Shown in pieces: positions 42,221 to 50,476 of a stretch of 64,000 nucleotides of DNA; position 1 is the stretch's first letter; every line of letters begins with the position of its first letter. A program made the position numbers and the translations under genes. The notes under the pieces were generated by a model. The model was not told where the DNA came from and did no database searches. It saw only the letters and a list, made by a program, of their open reading frames with translations. The DNA is from Cellulosimicrobium arenosum (GTDB lineage Bacteria; Actinomycetota; Actinomycetes; Actinomycetales; Cellulomonadaceae), in assembly GCF_014837295.1 (NCBI RefSeq), contig NZ_JACYHB010000005.1, forward strand, positions 1 to 64,000, read 5' to 3'.

Positions 42221-43039
42221 ATGCAGACGACCGTCATCAACCCGCCCGGCCGGCTCAACTTCCCGCGCTGGCGCGAGCTGTGGACGTCGCGCGAGGTCCT
42301 CGTGCGCTTCGCCCAGCGCGACCTCATCCTTCGCTACCGCCAGACGGCGCTCGGTGTCGCCTGGGTCCTCATCCAGCCGCTCGCCGCCGCAGGAATCTTC
42401 ACGGTCGTCTTCGGCGAGGTCGCGAACCTGTCGAGCGGCGACGTGCCCTACATCGTCTTCAGCCTCGCGGGCATGCTCGCCTGGGGTCTGTTCAGCGGCA
42501 TCGCGACGCGGTCGGCGGCGTCCCTGGTCGGCAACCAGGCGCTCGTGTCCAAGGTGTTCTTCCCTCGCCTCCTCGTCCCGCTGTCGACCGTCGCGTCGGT
42601 GGCGGTGGACTTCCTCGTGGGGCTCGTGCTCGCCGTCGTCCTGCTGTTCGTCTTCGGCATCAACCCCGGCTGGGCGGTGCTGACGCTGCCCGTCTGGGCC
42701 GTCCTGACCGCGCTGCTCGGCGCCGGGATCGGGATCGCCGCCTCCGCGCTCATGGTCCGGTACCGGGACGTGGGCTACGTGCTGCCGTGGTTCTTCCAGA
42801 TCCTGCTGTACGCGAGCCCCGTGGCGTACGCGCTGTCCGAGGTCCCCGAGAACCTCAAGCCGCTCTTCGCGGCCAACCCCGTCACGTGGCTCCTGGAGTC
42901 GTTCCGCTGGTCCTTGCTCGGCACGCCCGCGCCTCCGGCCTGGCAGATGATCGCGCTCGCCGTGGTCGCCCCCGTGGTCTTCCTCGCGGGGGTGCTGGTC
43001 TTCCAGTCGCTCGAGCGCGAGTTCGCCGATGTCATCTGA
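42221..43039 (+). CDS. polysaccharide ABC transporter permease (Wzm type)
   Basis: A 272-aa ABC-2 permease with six membrane segments. The family hallmarks are visible: L-I-L-R-Y-R-Q-T-A-L-G-V-A-W-V-L-I-Q-P near residue 35, S-K-V-F-F-P-R-L-L-V-P and the late F-F-Q-I-L-L-Y-A-S-P-V-A-Y. It forms the channel for the lipid-linked glycan with the upstream ATPase. The ATG follows GAGGAC by 3 nt (weak). Its last 11 bases overlap the next gene. Confidence 0.93.
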   Translation: MQTTVINPPGRLNFPRWRELWTSREVLVRFAQRDLILRYRQTALGVAWVLIQPLAAAGIFTVVFGEVANLSSGDVPYIVFSLAGMLAWGLFSGIATRSAASLVGNQALVSKVFFPRLLVPLSTVASVAVDFLVGLVLAVVLLFVFGINPGWAVLTLPVWAVLTALLGAGIGIAASALMVRYRDVGYVLPWFFQILLYASPVAYALSEVPENLKPLFAANPVTWLLESFRWSLLGTPAPPAWQMIALAVVAPVVFLAGVLVFQSLEREFADVI

Positions 43040-43991
43040 CCAGCCGGCACCGTTCGCGTACCTCGTCCTGGGCCATCGCAGGCCGGCACAGGTCTCCCGG
43101 CTCGTCCGACGCGTGCTGGAGCTCAGCCCGGGCGCGACGGTCCTCGTCCACTGGGACGCGTCGTCACAGGAGCCGCCGCCCGCCGACCTGCCCGACGGTG
43201 CGACCGTGATCGGCCACCGGGTCCGGACCCGGTGGGGAGACTGGTCGCTCGTCGAGGCGACCCTGGCTCTGCTCTCGGCCGGTCAACGGGCCGGGTGCGG
43301 CTGGTCGGTCCTCGTCTCGGGCGAGGACTGGCCGGTGCGCGACCTCACCGAGTTCGAGCACGAGGTCCGGACGAGCGGTGCCGACGCGCTGCTCCGCTCC
43401 CGCCCCGTCGAGCGGTCCCGTTCCGAGGACGGCGACCACCCGCTCGCCTGGGACGAGACCCGGCGGTACGGGGCGCGCTGGACGATGCTGCCGCGGCCAC
43501 GGCTCGCCGTGCCTGCCCGCGTCCTCGACGCGGTCGTGCGCAGGCTGGAGAGGCGCGCAGGCCGACACGAGCGGTACCCCGCGGTCATGAACTTCTGGGG
43601 ACGTGGCTACGCCGTCGCGCTCCGCGACGCACCGTTCCCCGTCCCGGGCTGGACGCTGCACAAGGGCGAGCAGTGGATGGCCCTCGGGCCGGCCGCGCGC
43701 ACCGCTGCGCTCGACGCGCCACGCGCCGTCGTGCGCCACTTCACCCGCACGCTCGTCCCCGACGAGTCGTTCCTGCACTCCGTCGTCCACAACACGACCG
43801 GGCTCCGGGTGAAGGACCGACCGACCACGTACGCGCCGTGGGAGAGGTTCGACCGCCGCCCCCACCTCGTGCTCCGTCCCGAGGACCTGGAGTCCGCGCG
43901 CGGGTCCGGGGCCGCCTTCGCCCGCAAGGTCGGGGACGGCCCTCTCGGCGCGATCACCGAGGACCTCGACCGGCTCGTGGGGTCGCGGTGA
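43029..43991 (+). CDS. core-2/I-branching-like N-acetylglucosaminyltransferase (GT14 type)
   Basis: A 320-aa protein resembling the bacterial Branch/GT14 family: A-Y-L-V-L-G-H-R-R-P-A-Q near the start, W-G-D-W-S-L-V-E-A, the S-G-E-D-W-P-V motif (about residues 96-102), a Y-P-A-V-M-N-F-W-G-R-G segment, and H-K-G-E-Q-W-M-A-L-G with V-P-D-E-S-F following. GT14 enzymes add beta-1,6-GlcNAc or xylose branches. The substrate here is inferred only by family. It overlaps the permease by 11 nt and the next gene by 4 nt (GTGA). Confidence 0.82.
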   Translation: MSSDQPAPFAYLVLGHRRPAQVSRLVRRVLELSPGATVLVHWDASSQEPPPADLPDGATVIGHRVRTRWGDWSLVEATLALLSAGQRAGCGWSVLVSGEDWPVRDLTEFEHEVRTSGADALLRSRPVERSRSEDGDHPLAWDETRRYGARWTMLPRPRLAVPARVLDAVVRRLERRAGRHERYPAVMNFWGRGYAVALRDAPFPVPGWTLHKGEQWMALGPAARTAALDAPRAVVRHFTRTLVPDESFLHSVVHNTTGLRVKDRPTTYAPWERFDRRPHLVLRPEDLESARGSGAAFARKVGDGPLGAITEDLDRLVGSR

Positions 43992-44932
43992 GCGGCGTGG
44001 ACGTCTCGGTCGTCGTGTGCACGCGCAACCGGGCCGCGCGGCTCGGCCGGACGCTGGCGAGCGTCCGCCTCGCGCTCGACCTCGCCGAGGAGGCCGGCCT
44101 CGCCACCGAGCTCGTCGTCGTCGACAACGGGTCCGACGACGGGACCGCGGAGGTCGTCAGCACGCTCGCCGCGCAGGACGCGCGCCTACGCTACGTCCAC
44201 GAGCCCGTGGCGGGGATCGGACGAGCCCGCAACGCCGGTGCCCGCGCGGCGACGGGCGCGATCGTCGCCTACACCGACGATGACGTCGTGGTCCCCCCGC
44301 ACTGGCTGCTCGCCGTCACCGCGCCGATACGGTCCGGCACTGCGGACGTCGTCGCCGGTGGTGTCCGCATGGCCGACGACCTCGAGCGACCGTGGATGAC
44401 GGACGAGCTGCGCGCCTCCTACTACGCCCACGTGCCCGAGCCGCCCGAGATCTCCCCGTGCCCCATGGGTGCGAACATGGCGGTCGCCCGGACGGTGCTC
44501 GACCGCCTCGCGTTCGACCCGATGCTCGGCACCCCGCGCTACCCGGGTTCCGAGGACGTCGTGCTCTACGTGCAGGCGCTCGAGGCCGGCTTCCGCGTCC
44601 GCGGCGTGCCCGACGCGACCGTCCTGCACCACTTCGCGCCGGACCGGCTCGACGCCACCAGGCTCGGGACCCAGGCCGAGGGCTACGGGAGGTGCGACGC
44701 CTTTCTCTACCACCACTGGTTGCACACGCGGCTGCGCGGTCAGCGCGCCCGGGTCGGCGCGCACCGTGCCCAGCTCGTCCTCCGGCGCGCTACCGCCCGC
44801 GACGGGTTCGACGAGAGGCTTCTCCGAGCACGGCGCGAGCTCGCCTTCCACCGCGAGATGCTGCGGCTGCGCGGCACCCCTCGGCGCTACGACGAGCGCG
44901 GCCTCGACCTGCACGCGGAGGCCGAGCGATGA
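43988..44932 (+). CDS. family 2 glycosyltransferase
   Basis: A 314-aa GT-A enzyme: V-S-V-V-V-C-T-R-N-R-A-A-R, V-V-D-N-G-S-D-D-G-T, and the metal site A-Y-T-D-D-D-V-V followed by C-P-M-G-A-N-M-A-V-A and G-S-E-D. The C-terminal third is helical and basic, possibly membrane-associated. GTG 43988 overlaps the upstream stop by 4 nt and the downstream gene starts in another ATGA overlap, so it is embedded in a coupled operon of six genes (43029-49203). Confidence 0.92.
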   Translation: MSGVDVSVVVCTRNRAARLGRTLASVRLALDLAEEAGLATELVVVDNGSDDGTAEVVSTLAAQDARLRYVHEPVAGIGRARNAGARAATGAIVAYTDDDVVVPPHWLLAVTAPIRSGTADVVAGGVRMADDLERPWMTDELRASYYAHVPEPPEISPCPMGANMAVARTVLDRLAFDPMLGTPRYPGSEDVVLYVQALEAGFRVRGVPDATVLHHFAPDRLDATRLGTQAEGYGRCDAFLYHHWLHTRLRGQRARVGAHRAQLVLRRATARDGFDERLLRARRELAFHREMLRLRGTPRRYDERGLDLHAEAER

Positions 44933-46122
44933 GCACGCCGTCGCGGGTCGCGCTCGTCAACAACTCGCGCGAGACGTTCACGCCGACGGTGAGCGGCGCG
45001 ATCGCGACGTGCCTGTGGGAGCTGCTGCGCACCGAGCAGGGCTCGCTCCGTGTCGACCGGGTCGTCACCCGCCCAGCCGCCGCACCCACGTACCCCACGC
45101 CCGTCGTGGAGGTCGTCCGACCGCACCCGCACCCGTTCGCGGACCGGCGTGCCGGTCGCGCGCTCCGTCGTCTCTCCGGGTGGGCGCACGCCGACCAGGC
45201 ATCGTACGCGCGGCTCGTCGGTGCCACGCTGCGCCGCTCACCCGCCGACACCGCCGTGTGCAGCAACGACCCCGAGGTCGCCGTCCACCTCGCCCGCGTG
45301 CTGACCGACACCCAGGTGGTCCACTGGTTCCACAACCTCGAGGTTGCCGGCGACCGCTGGCGGCGCGCCTACGCGGCGCTCCACGGCTCACGCGTGCGCA
45401 CCGTCGCGGTCAGCGCCTACCTCGCGCGCGCCGTCGAGCAGGTCTACCGCCTGTCGCCGGGGAGCGTCGGCGTGGCCCGCAACGGCGTGGACGCAGGACG
45501 GTTCACCCCGGGCGCGGCGCCCGGGCTCGACGACGAGGAGCGCGCCCTCACGGTGGCCCACCTCGGCCGCGTCGCCGTCGAGAAGGGCCTCGACGTCTTC
45601 CTGGACGCCGCAGAGGTCCTCCAGCGCCGGGGCGTCGAGCTGACGGTCCTCGTCATCGGGGACACGAACTGGGGGTTCTCCGACGGCGGCCCGTTCGGCA
45701 CGGCCGTCGCCGAGCGGGTCGCGGCCCTGCGCGCCGGCGGAGTCGACGTGCGGACGACGGGCCACGTCGCGCGCGCCGACCTGCCCGACGTCCTGCGCCG
45801 CGCCGACGTCCAGGTGCTCGCCTCGCGCTGGGACGAGCCGTGCGCGCTCACCGTCCTCGAGGGCATGGCCACCGGGCTGCCGTTCGTCGCGTCCGCGACG
45901 GGCGGGACGCCGGAGCTCGTCGGCGACGCCGGTCTGCTCGTCCCCCGCGAGTCGCCGGTGGCGCTCGCCGACGCCCTGGAGCGGCTGCTGCGGGACAGGC
46001 CGGCGCGGGATCGGCTGGGGGGTGCCGCGCGGGCACGCGCCGAAGAGTTCACGTGGGACCGGACGTGGTCCGCCCTCGTCGACGGCCTCCCGTCGGCGCC
46101 GGACCCGGAGGTCGCCGTATGA
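44929..46122 (+). CDS. family 4 glycosyltransferase
   Basis: A 397-aa GT-B protein with V-V-H-W-F-H-N-L-E-V in the acceptor lobe, V-A-R-N-G-V-D-A-G-R-F, H-L-G-R-V-A-V-E-K-G-L-D-V-F-L and the donor-site S-R-W-D-E-P-C-A-L-T-V-L-E-G-M. It contains the expected E-x7-E pair. It overlaps both neighbours by 4 nt (ATGA). The N-terminus (V-A-L-V-N-N-S-R-E-T-F-T-P-T-V-S-G-A) keeps the Gly/Ala nucleotide loop in weakened form. It is one of three consecutive GT4 genes. Confidence 0.92.
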   Translation: MSTPSRVALVNNSRETFTPTVSGAIATCLWELLRTEQGSLRVDRVVTRPAAAPTYPTPVVEVVRPHPHPFADRRAGRALRRLSGWAHADQASYARLVGATLRRSPADTAVCSNDPEVAVHLARVLTDTQVVHWFHNLEVAGDRWRRAYAALHGSRVRTVAVSAYLARAVEQVYRLSPGSVGVARNGVDAGRFTPGAAPGLDDEERALTVAHLGRVAVEKGLDVFLDAAEVLQRRGVELTVLVIGDTNWGFSDGGPFGTAVAERVAALRAGGVDVRTTGHVARADLPDVLRRADVQVLASRWDEPCALTVLEGMATGLPFVASATGGTPELVGDAGLLVPRESPVALADALERLLRDRPARDRLGGAARARAEEFTWDRTWSALVDGLPSAPDPEVAV

Positions 46123-47258
46123 ACGAGCCGACGACGTTCGTCCTTCCTGCCGACGAGCCGTTCGTCCGGCAGGGTGCTGGTGCCGTCGCCAGGGTCACCG
46201 CACACCTGGCAAGCGGTCTCCAGGGTTGGGGCCGGCCGGTCCAGGTCGTCTCACCCCGACTGGACGGACCTGTGCTGCTCGACGACGTCCCTGTGACGGC
46301 GACCGCGTGGGGCCCCTCGGCCTCGCTCCCCGTCCGCGTGGCCCGGCGCCTGGCACGTGTCGTACGTCGTTCCCCGGTCGACCCGCATCATCGCTACCGC
46401 GAGCAGGTCATCGCCGTAGCGCCGCCCGGGACCCTCGTCGTGCACAACGACGCGCGACTCGCCCAGATGCTCGCGGCTCGCGGGCGGAACGTCTTGCTGT
46501 GGCTCCACAACCTCGTCGTCGACGACGCCGTCGCCGAGGCTGCGCACGCCTGCCGGCTGGTCGCCGTGAGCGACTACGTCCGGCACTGGACGTTCGAGCG
46601 CCACGGTGTGCCGCTCGACAGGATCGACGTCGTCCCCAACGGCGTCGACCTGGATCTCTTCCACCCACGCTCCGGCGAGCGCGAGGACGGACCTCTACGG
46701 GTGGTCCTGCACGCACGGATCGACCCCAACAAGGGCCAGCTCGTCGCGGCGCGTGCGGTCGCCTCGCTGCGCGCGCGCGGCGTCCCGGTCGATCTCGCCG
46801 TCGCGGGGGCGCTGCGGACGTTCGGCATGGACCCGGCGCGGGTCGTCACCTACCGGGCGGAGCTGACCGCCGCAATACGTTCCGCCGGTGGGCGCCTCCT
46901 CGGTGAGGTACCGCACGACGCAGTGCCGGGCCTGCTGCGCGACCACGACGTCGCGCTCGCGCTGACCTCGGTGCCCGAGCCCTTCTCGTTGGCCGCGCTC
47001 GAGGCGATGGCAACGGGGTGCGCGGTCGTCGCCGTGCCGGCCGGCGGCCTTGCCGAGGTCGTCGGCGACGCGGCACGGCTTGTCGAGCCCTCCGTCGGCG
47101 AGGTCGCCGAGGCGATCGCCGAGCTCGCGAAGGATCCCGCTCTGCGCGCCGACCTCGGCCGCCGGGCGCGGAAGCGGGCCGAGGCGTTCGGCTGGGAGGC
47201 GTCCGTCGCGGCCCTCGTGAGGGTGCTCGACGCCGAGGGCGGGGTCCGGGCAGCATGA
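46119..47258 (+). CDS. family 4 glycosyltransferase
   Basis: A 379-aa GT-B protein: F-V-R-Q-G-A-G-A-V-A-R-V-T-A-H in the acceptor lobe, V-V-P-N-G-V-D-L-D-L-F, H-A-R-I-D-P-N-K-G-Q-L and V-P-E-P-F-S-L-A-A-L-E-A-M-A-T-G. It overlaps both neighbours by 4 nt. Sequence similarity to the flanking GT4 genes is moderate, so the three are probably old duplications with different sugar specificities. Confidence 0.92.
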   Translation: MNEPTTFVLPADEPFVRQGAGAVARVTAHLASGLQGWGRPVQVVSPRLDGPVLLDDVPVTATAWGPSASLPVRVARRLARVVRRSPVDPHHRYREQVIAVAPPGTLVVHNDARLAQMLAARGRNVLLWLHNLVVDDAVAEAAHACRLVAVSDYVRHWTFERHGVPLDRIDVVPNGVDLDLFHPRSGEREDGPLRVVLHARIDPNKGQLVAARAVASLRARGVPVDLAVAGALRTFGMDPARVVTYRAELTAAIRSAGGRLLGEVPHDAVPGLLRDHDVALALTSVPEPFSLAALEAMATGCAVVAVPAGGLAEVVGDAARLVEPSVGEVAEAIAELAKDPALRADLGRRARKRAEAFGWEASVAALVRVLDAEGGVRAA

Positions 47259-48397
47259 CGGGGCCGCGCCTGGGCGAGGTGCACCTCCTGACCCCTGGGG
47301 ACCACTACTCCCCCCGCACCGGTTCGGCGGTCCCGACGGTCGTGCACGGGCTCGCCTCGGCGTCCGCCCGCCGCCCGACGGTGCTCGTGGCGCGTGGAAC
47401 GTATCCCGACCGTTACGCGAGCGCCGACGTCGTCGAGTACGACCAGGCACCGGTCCCCCCGCGCGCGGCGAGAGCCGCCGACGCGGGGCTCGGGCGGCTC
47501 GGTCTTCCCCGGCCCGCGGCACGTCGAGAGCTGGGCGCCGCCCTCTCGGGGCAGGAGCGATGGGCGCCCTCGGTGGTCCTCGCGCACAACGCTCCCCAGC
47601 TCGTGCCGCTCGTGAGGGGCCCGCACGTCCCGGTGCTGTACGCGCACAACGACCTGCTGCGCACCTATGGCCGAGCCGAGATCCGCCGAACCCTCGACCG
47701 CGCAGGCGCGATCGTGTGCGTCAGCACGTACCTCGCCGACCATGTGCGCGAGCAGGTCGGCCCCCGGCTCGCCGAGCGGGTCGTCGTCGTCCGCAACGGG
47801 GTTGACGTCGAGCAGTTCCGGCCACGTGCGGCCCCACGGGACGACGACGAGCTGCACGTCCTGTTCGTCGGAAGAGTGGTCCCGGAGAAGGGCGTGCACG
47901 TGCTCGTGGAGGCACTCGCGCGGCTCGACCGGACCGATGTCCGTGCGACTGTCGTCGGGTCGCAGGGCTTCGACGCCGCGGCCGGTCCGTCACCCTACGA
48001 GCAGTCGCTGCGCGCCCGGGCGGGGGTGCTCGGCCACCGGGTGTCGTTCCTGCCGTTCCAGGGGCGCTCCCGGGTCGTCGCGCTCATGCAGGACGCGGAC
48101 GTCGTCGTCGTCCCGTCGGTCTGGTCCGAGCCGAGCGGTCTGACCGTGCTCGAGGGCATGGCCTCCGGTGCAGCGGTGGTGGCGAGCTCCGTGGGAGGCA
48201 TCCCCGAGCTCGCCGGGGACGGTGCCCGCCTCGTCCCGCCCGATGACCCGGCGGCGGTCGCGGAGGTGATCGAGCTCCTCGCGACCGATCGCGCCGAGCT
48301 CGCGCGCGCCCGGACCGCCGCTCGGGCGTGGGCCGAGGCCAACTCCTGGGACCGGGCGCGTCACGATCTCGACGCGGCGCTGCGGAGCACCTCATGA
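47255..48397 (+). CDS. family 4 glycosyltransferase
   Basis: A 380-aa GT-B protein with Y-S-P-R-T-G-S-A-V-P-T-V-V-H-G near the N-terminus, V-L-Y-A-H-N-D-L-L-R, V-V-R-N-G-V-D-V-E-Q-F, F-V-G-R-V-V-P-E-K-G-V-H and W-S-E-P-S-G-L-T-V-L-E-G-M-A-S-G. It starts at ATG 47255 in a 4-nt overlap and overlaps the deacetylase gene by 4 nt at its end. Confidence 0.92.
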   Translation: MTGPRLGEVHLLTPGDHYSPRTGSAVPTVVHGLASASARRPTVLVARGTYPDRYASADVVEYDQAPVPPRAARAADAGLGRLGLPRPAARRELGAALSGQERWAPSVVLAHNAPQLVPLVRGPHVPVLYAHNDLLRTYGRAEIRRTLDRAGAIVCVSTYLADHVREQVGPRLAERVVVVRNGVDVEQFRPRAAPRDDDELHVLFVGRVVPEKGVHVLVEALARLDRTDVRATVVGSQGFDAAAGPSPYEQSLRARAGVLGHRVSFLPFQGRSRVVALMQDADVVVVPSVWSEPSGLTVLEGMASGAAVVASSVGGIPELAGDGARLVPPDDPAAVAEVIELLATDRAELARARTAARAWAEANSWDRARHDLDAALRSTS

Positions 48398-49203
48398 GCA
48401 TCGAGGCCGGCCCGGGGGGTCGTCGCGACCGCGTCGTGCGGCGTCGCTACCTCACGGACCGGGTGGTGCCCGAGCCCCGTGGACGTGGTGAGCGGGTTGC
48501 GGACGCGGTGCTGGCCGCCGCACTGGGCCCGGTGCTTCCCGCCTTCCGGGCCAGGAACCCGCTGGACCGGGTCGTGGTCACCTACGACGACGGCCCGCAC
48601 CCGGAGCACACCCCGCGGATCCTCGACGTGCTCGCAGAGCACCGGACCCGCGCGACCTTCTTCGTGCTCGCCGGTCCTGCTCGCCGGCATCCCCACGTCG
48701 TGCGTCGCGCGGTCGCCGAGGGCCACGAGATCGCGCTGCACGGCGCCGACCACGGACGCCTGACGCGGCTGTCGACACGCGCGGCGGTCTCGTCCGTGCT
48801 CGGTGCGCGCCGCGCGGTCGAGGACGTCGCCCAGGTCCCCGTGCGATTCTTCCGCCCTCCGTACGGGGCGAGCACCCTGCGCGTCAACGCCGCCCTTCGT
48901 GCCCGAGGCCTCGACGTCGTCCTCTGGACGGCCGAGGCGAAGGACTGGCTGCACGACGACGAGCACACGCTCGCGCAGAACGCGCTGGCAACCCTTCGAC
49001 CGGGCGCGTTCCTCCTGCTGCACGACGACCGCGCCGACCCGGAGCTGGCCACGGAGCCCGCAGAGCTGCCGCACTTCGACCGTGCCGAGGTCCTGCGAGG
49101 GGTGCTGACCGGTATGGCCGCGGCCGGTCTGCGGGCGGCGACGGTCGGAGACGTGCGACCCGGCGGCGTGCTGCGCAGCTACGGACCCGATCTCGTGCGC
49201 TGA
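48394..49203 (+). CDS. NodB-type polysaccharide deacetylase
   Basis: A 269-aa carbohydrate esterase 4 protein. Catalytic motif 1 is T-Y-D-D-G-P-H-P-E-H-T (about residues 63-73), motif 2 is a H-G-A-D-H metal pair, motif 3 is R-F-F-R-P-P-Y-G-A, and motifs 4/5 are D-V-V-L-W-T-A-E-A-K-D-W and L-L-L-H-D-D. CE4 enzymes remove N- or O-acetyl groups from surface or wall glycans. No signal peptide is evident, so it may act on the cytoplasmic intermediate. It is the last gene of the coupled plus-strand operon. Confidence 0.92.
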   Translation: MSIEAGPGGRRDRVVRRRYLTDRVVPEPRGRGERVADAVLAAALGPVLPAFRARNPLDRVVVTYDDGPHPEHTPRILDVLAEHRTRATFFVLAGPARRHPHVVRRAVAEGHEIALHGADHGRLTRLSTRAAVSSVLGARRAVEDVAQVPVRFFRPPYGASTLRVNAALRARGLDVVLWTAEAKDWLHDDEHTLAQNALATLRPGAFLLLHDDRADPELATEPAELPHFDRAEVLRGVLTGMAAAGLRAATVGDVRPGGVLRSYGPDLVR

Positions 49204-49233
49204 CCCGCCGACGGCGGTGGGCAGCCGGGACGA

Positions 49234-50229
49234 TCAGGTCGCGCGGTCTCCGTGCCCGCCGGCCTCGCCCAGGGCACCCACGCGCCGTCGTGCCCGCTCG
49301 ACGTCGTCGAGCGACAGCCGGGGCACCTCGGCTCCGAACGTGCCGCGCGCACGACCACGCCGCTCCCCCAGCGCTGAGGCCAGGTCGGCGCGGCCCGCGG
49401 CGGTCGCCAGCCGGGCCGTCCTCCTGACCGACCCCCTGGCCGCTCGTCGGACGCTCGCACGACGACCGACCTGAGTCGGCGGACCGTCGGCGGACGGTTG
49501 GTCCGGTGCCGCGCCGAGGCCCGCGGCCCGCAGCTCGGCGTACCGCTCCTCGAGGACCGCGGACCCGGTTCCCCAGCCGTACATCTGCCGATAGATACCA
49601 CGCAGCGTCACGCGGTGGCGGACGTAGACGACCGCGTCGGGGACGCTGTGCATCTCGACCCCGGCGAGCTGTGCCCGCCAGCACAGGTCCACGTCCTCAC
49701 CCGCACGCAGCTCTTCGCAGAACCCGCCGATCGCGAGAAACGCCTCCCTGCCCACGGCCATGTTCCCGGCACCTGCGCACCAGAGTCCCGGCATCAGGGG
49801 GTTGTGCATCAGCCCGTCCGCCTGCTGCAACCAGGACTGCCCGCCCGGGAAGCGGGAGTCGTCCAGGCGACCCGCACGCAGCGAGCCGACGCGCTCGCTC
49901 GCGAGCATCGCCTCGAGCCACCCAGTGGCCACCACGTCGTCGGCGTCGCAGAAGGCGACGAGCGACGCCCCTGCCAGCTCCACGCCGATGTTGCGAGCGC
50001 CCCCCGGCCCGCGGCCGGAGCTCGCGTCGACGACGCGGACACCTGGCCAGCGTCGGCCCGCCTCCTCGGCGACGTCGCGCGTCGCGTCGCGCGAGCCGTT
50101 GTCGGCGACGAGCACCTCTCCACCGACCGCAACAACCTGGGGGCAGACCGCACGCAGCTGCTCGCCGAGCGTCGCGGCGGCGTCGCGCGCCGCGATGACG
50201 ACCGAGACCGGCGGCGACGACGTGCCCAC
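49234..50229 (-). CDS. family 2 glycosyltransferase
   Basis: A 331-aa GT-A enzyme: V-S-V-V-I-A-A-R-D-A-A-A-T-L, V-L-V-A-D-N-G-S-R-D, the metal site V-A-F-C-D-A-D-D-V-V (D-x-D-D), and G-A-G-N-M-A-V-G-R with R-A-G-E-D-V-D-L-C-W-R. The last ~90 residues are Arg/Ala-rich and probably peripheral. GTG 50227-50229 lies 10 nt after the ACP stop, making this the final gene of the acetyltransferase-FkbH-ACP operon. Confidence 0.9.
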   Translation of the reverse strand: MGTSSPPVSVVIAARDAAATLGEQLRAVCPQVVAVGGEVLVADNGSRDATRDVAEEAGRRWPGVRVVDASSGRGPGGARNIGVELAGASLVAFCDADDVVATGWLEAMLASERVGSLRAGRLDDSRFPGGQSWLQQADGLMHNPLMPGLWCAGAGNMAVGREAFLAIGGFCEELRAGEDVDLCWRAQLAGVEMHSVPDAVVYVRHRVTLRGIYRQMYGWGTGSAVLEERYAELRAAGLGAAPDQPSADGPPTQVGRRASVRRAARGSVRRTARLATAAGRADLASALGERRGRARGTFGAEVPRLSLDDVERARRRVGALGEAGGHGDRAT

Positions 50230-50239
50230 GACGCTCTCC

Positions 50240-50476
50240 TCAGCCGAGCTTCGTCCGGATGGAGGAGGTGAGCTCTCCGACGTCCTGGATCGAACCCATC
50301 TCGGTGTCGGTGAACTGCACGCCGAACCGGCTCTCGAGCGAGAACAGCACGTTCAGGTGCGCCAGCGAGTCCCAGCCGTCGACGTCGCCGGCCGTCGTCG
50401 ACGGCAGCACCACCAGGTCGGGTTGCGCGAACACCTCGCGCAGCACCTCGACCACACCCTCCTCGACCTCATCCAT
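50240..50476 (-). CDS. acyl carrier protein
   Basis: A 78-aa acidic helical protein with the phosphopantetheine site G-W-D-S-L-A-H-L (Ser37) and the usual four-helix spacing. It starts at ATG 50474-50476 inside the end of the FkbH-like gene (8-nt overlap), with AGGAGG in the overlap 6 nt upstream. Position next to FkbH points to a dedicated carrier for a small acyl unit, probably a glyceryl or related group, rather than fatty-acid synthesis. Confidence 0.9.
   Translation of the reverse strand: MDEVEEGVVEVLREVFAQPDLVVLPSTTAGDVDGWDSLAHLNVLFSLESRFGVQFTDTEMGSIQDVGELTSSIRTKLG

Noticed and set aside
43740-45508. TTCACCC copies at 43740-43746 and 45502-45508
   Set aside because: Both lie inside glycosyltransferase coding sequence and lack a partner at the right spacing, so they are treated as background.
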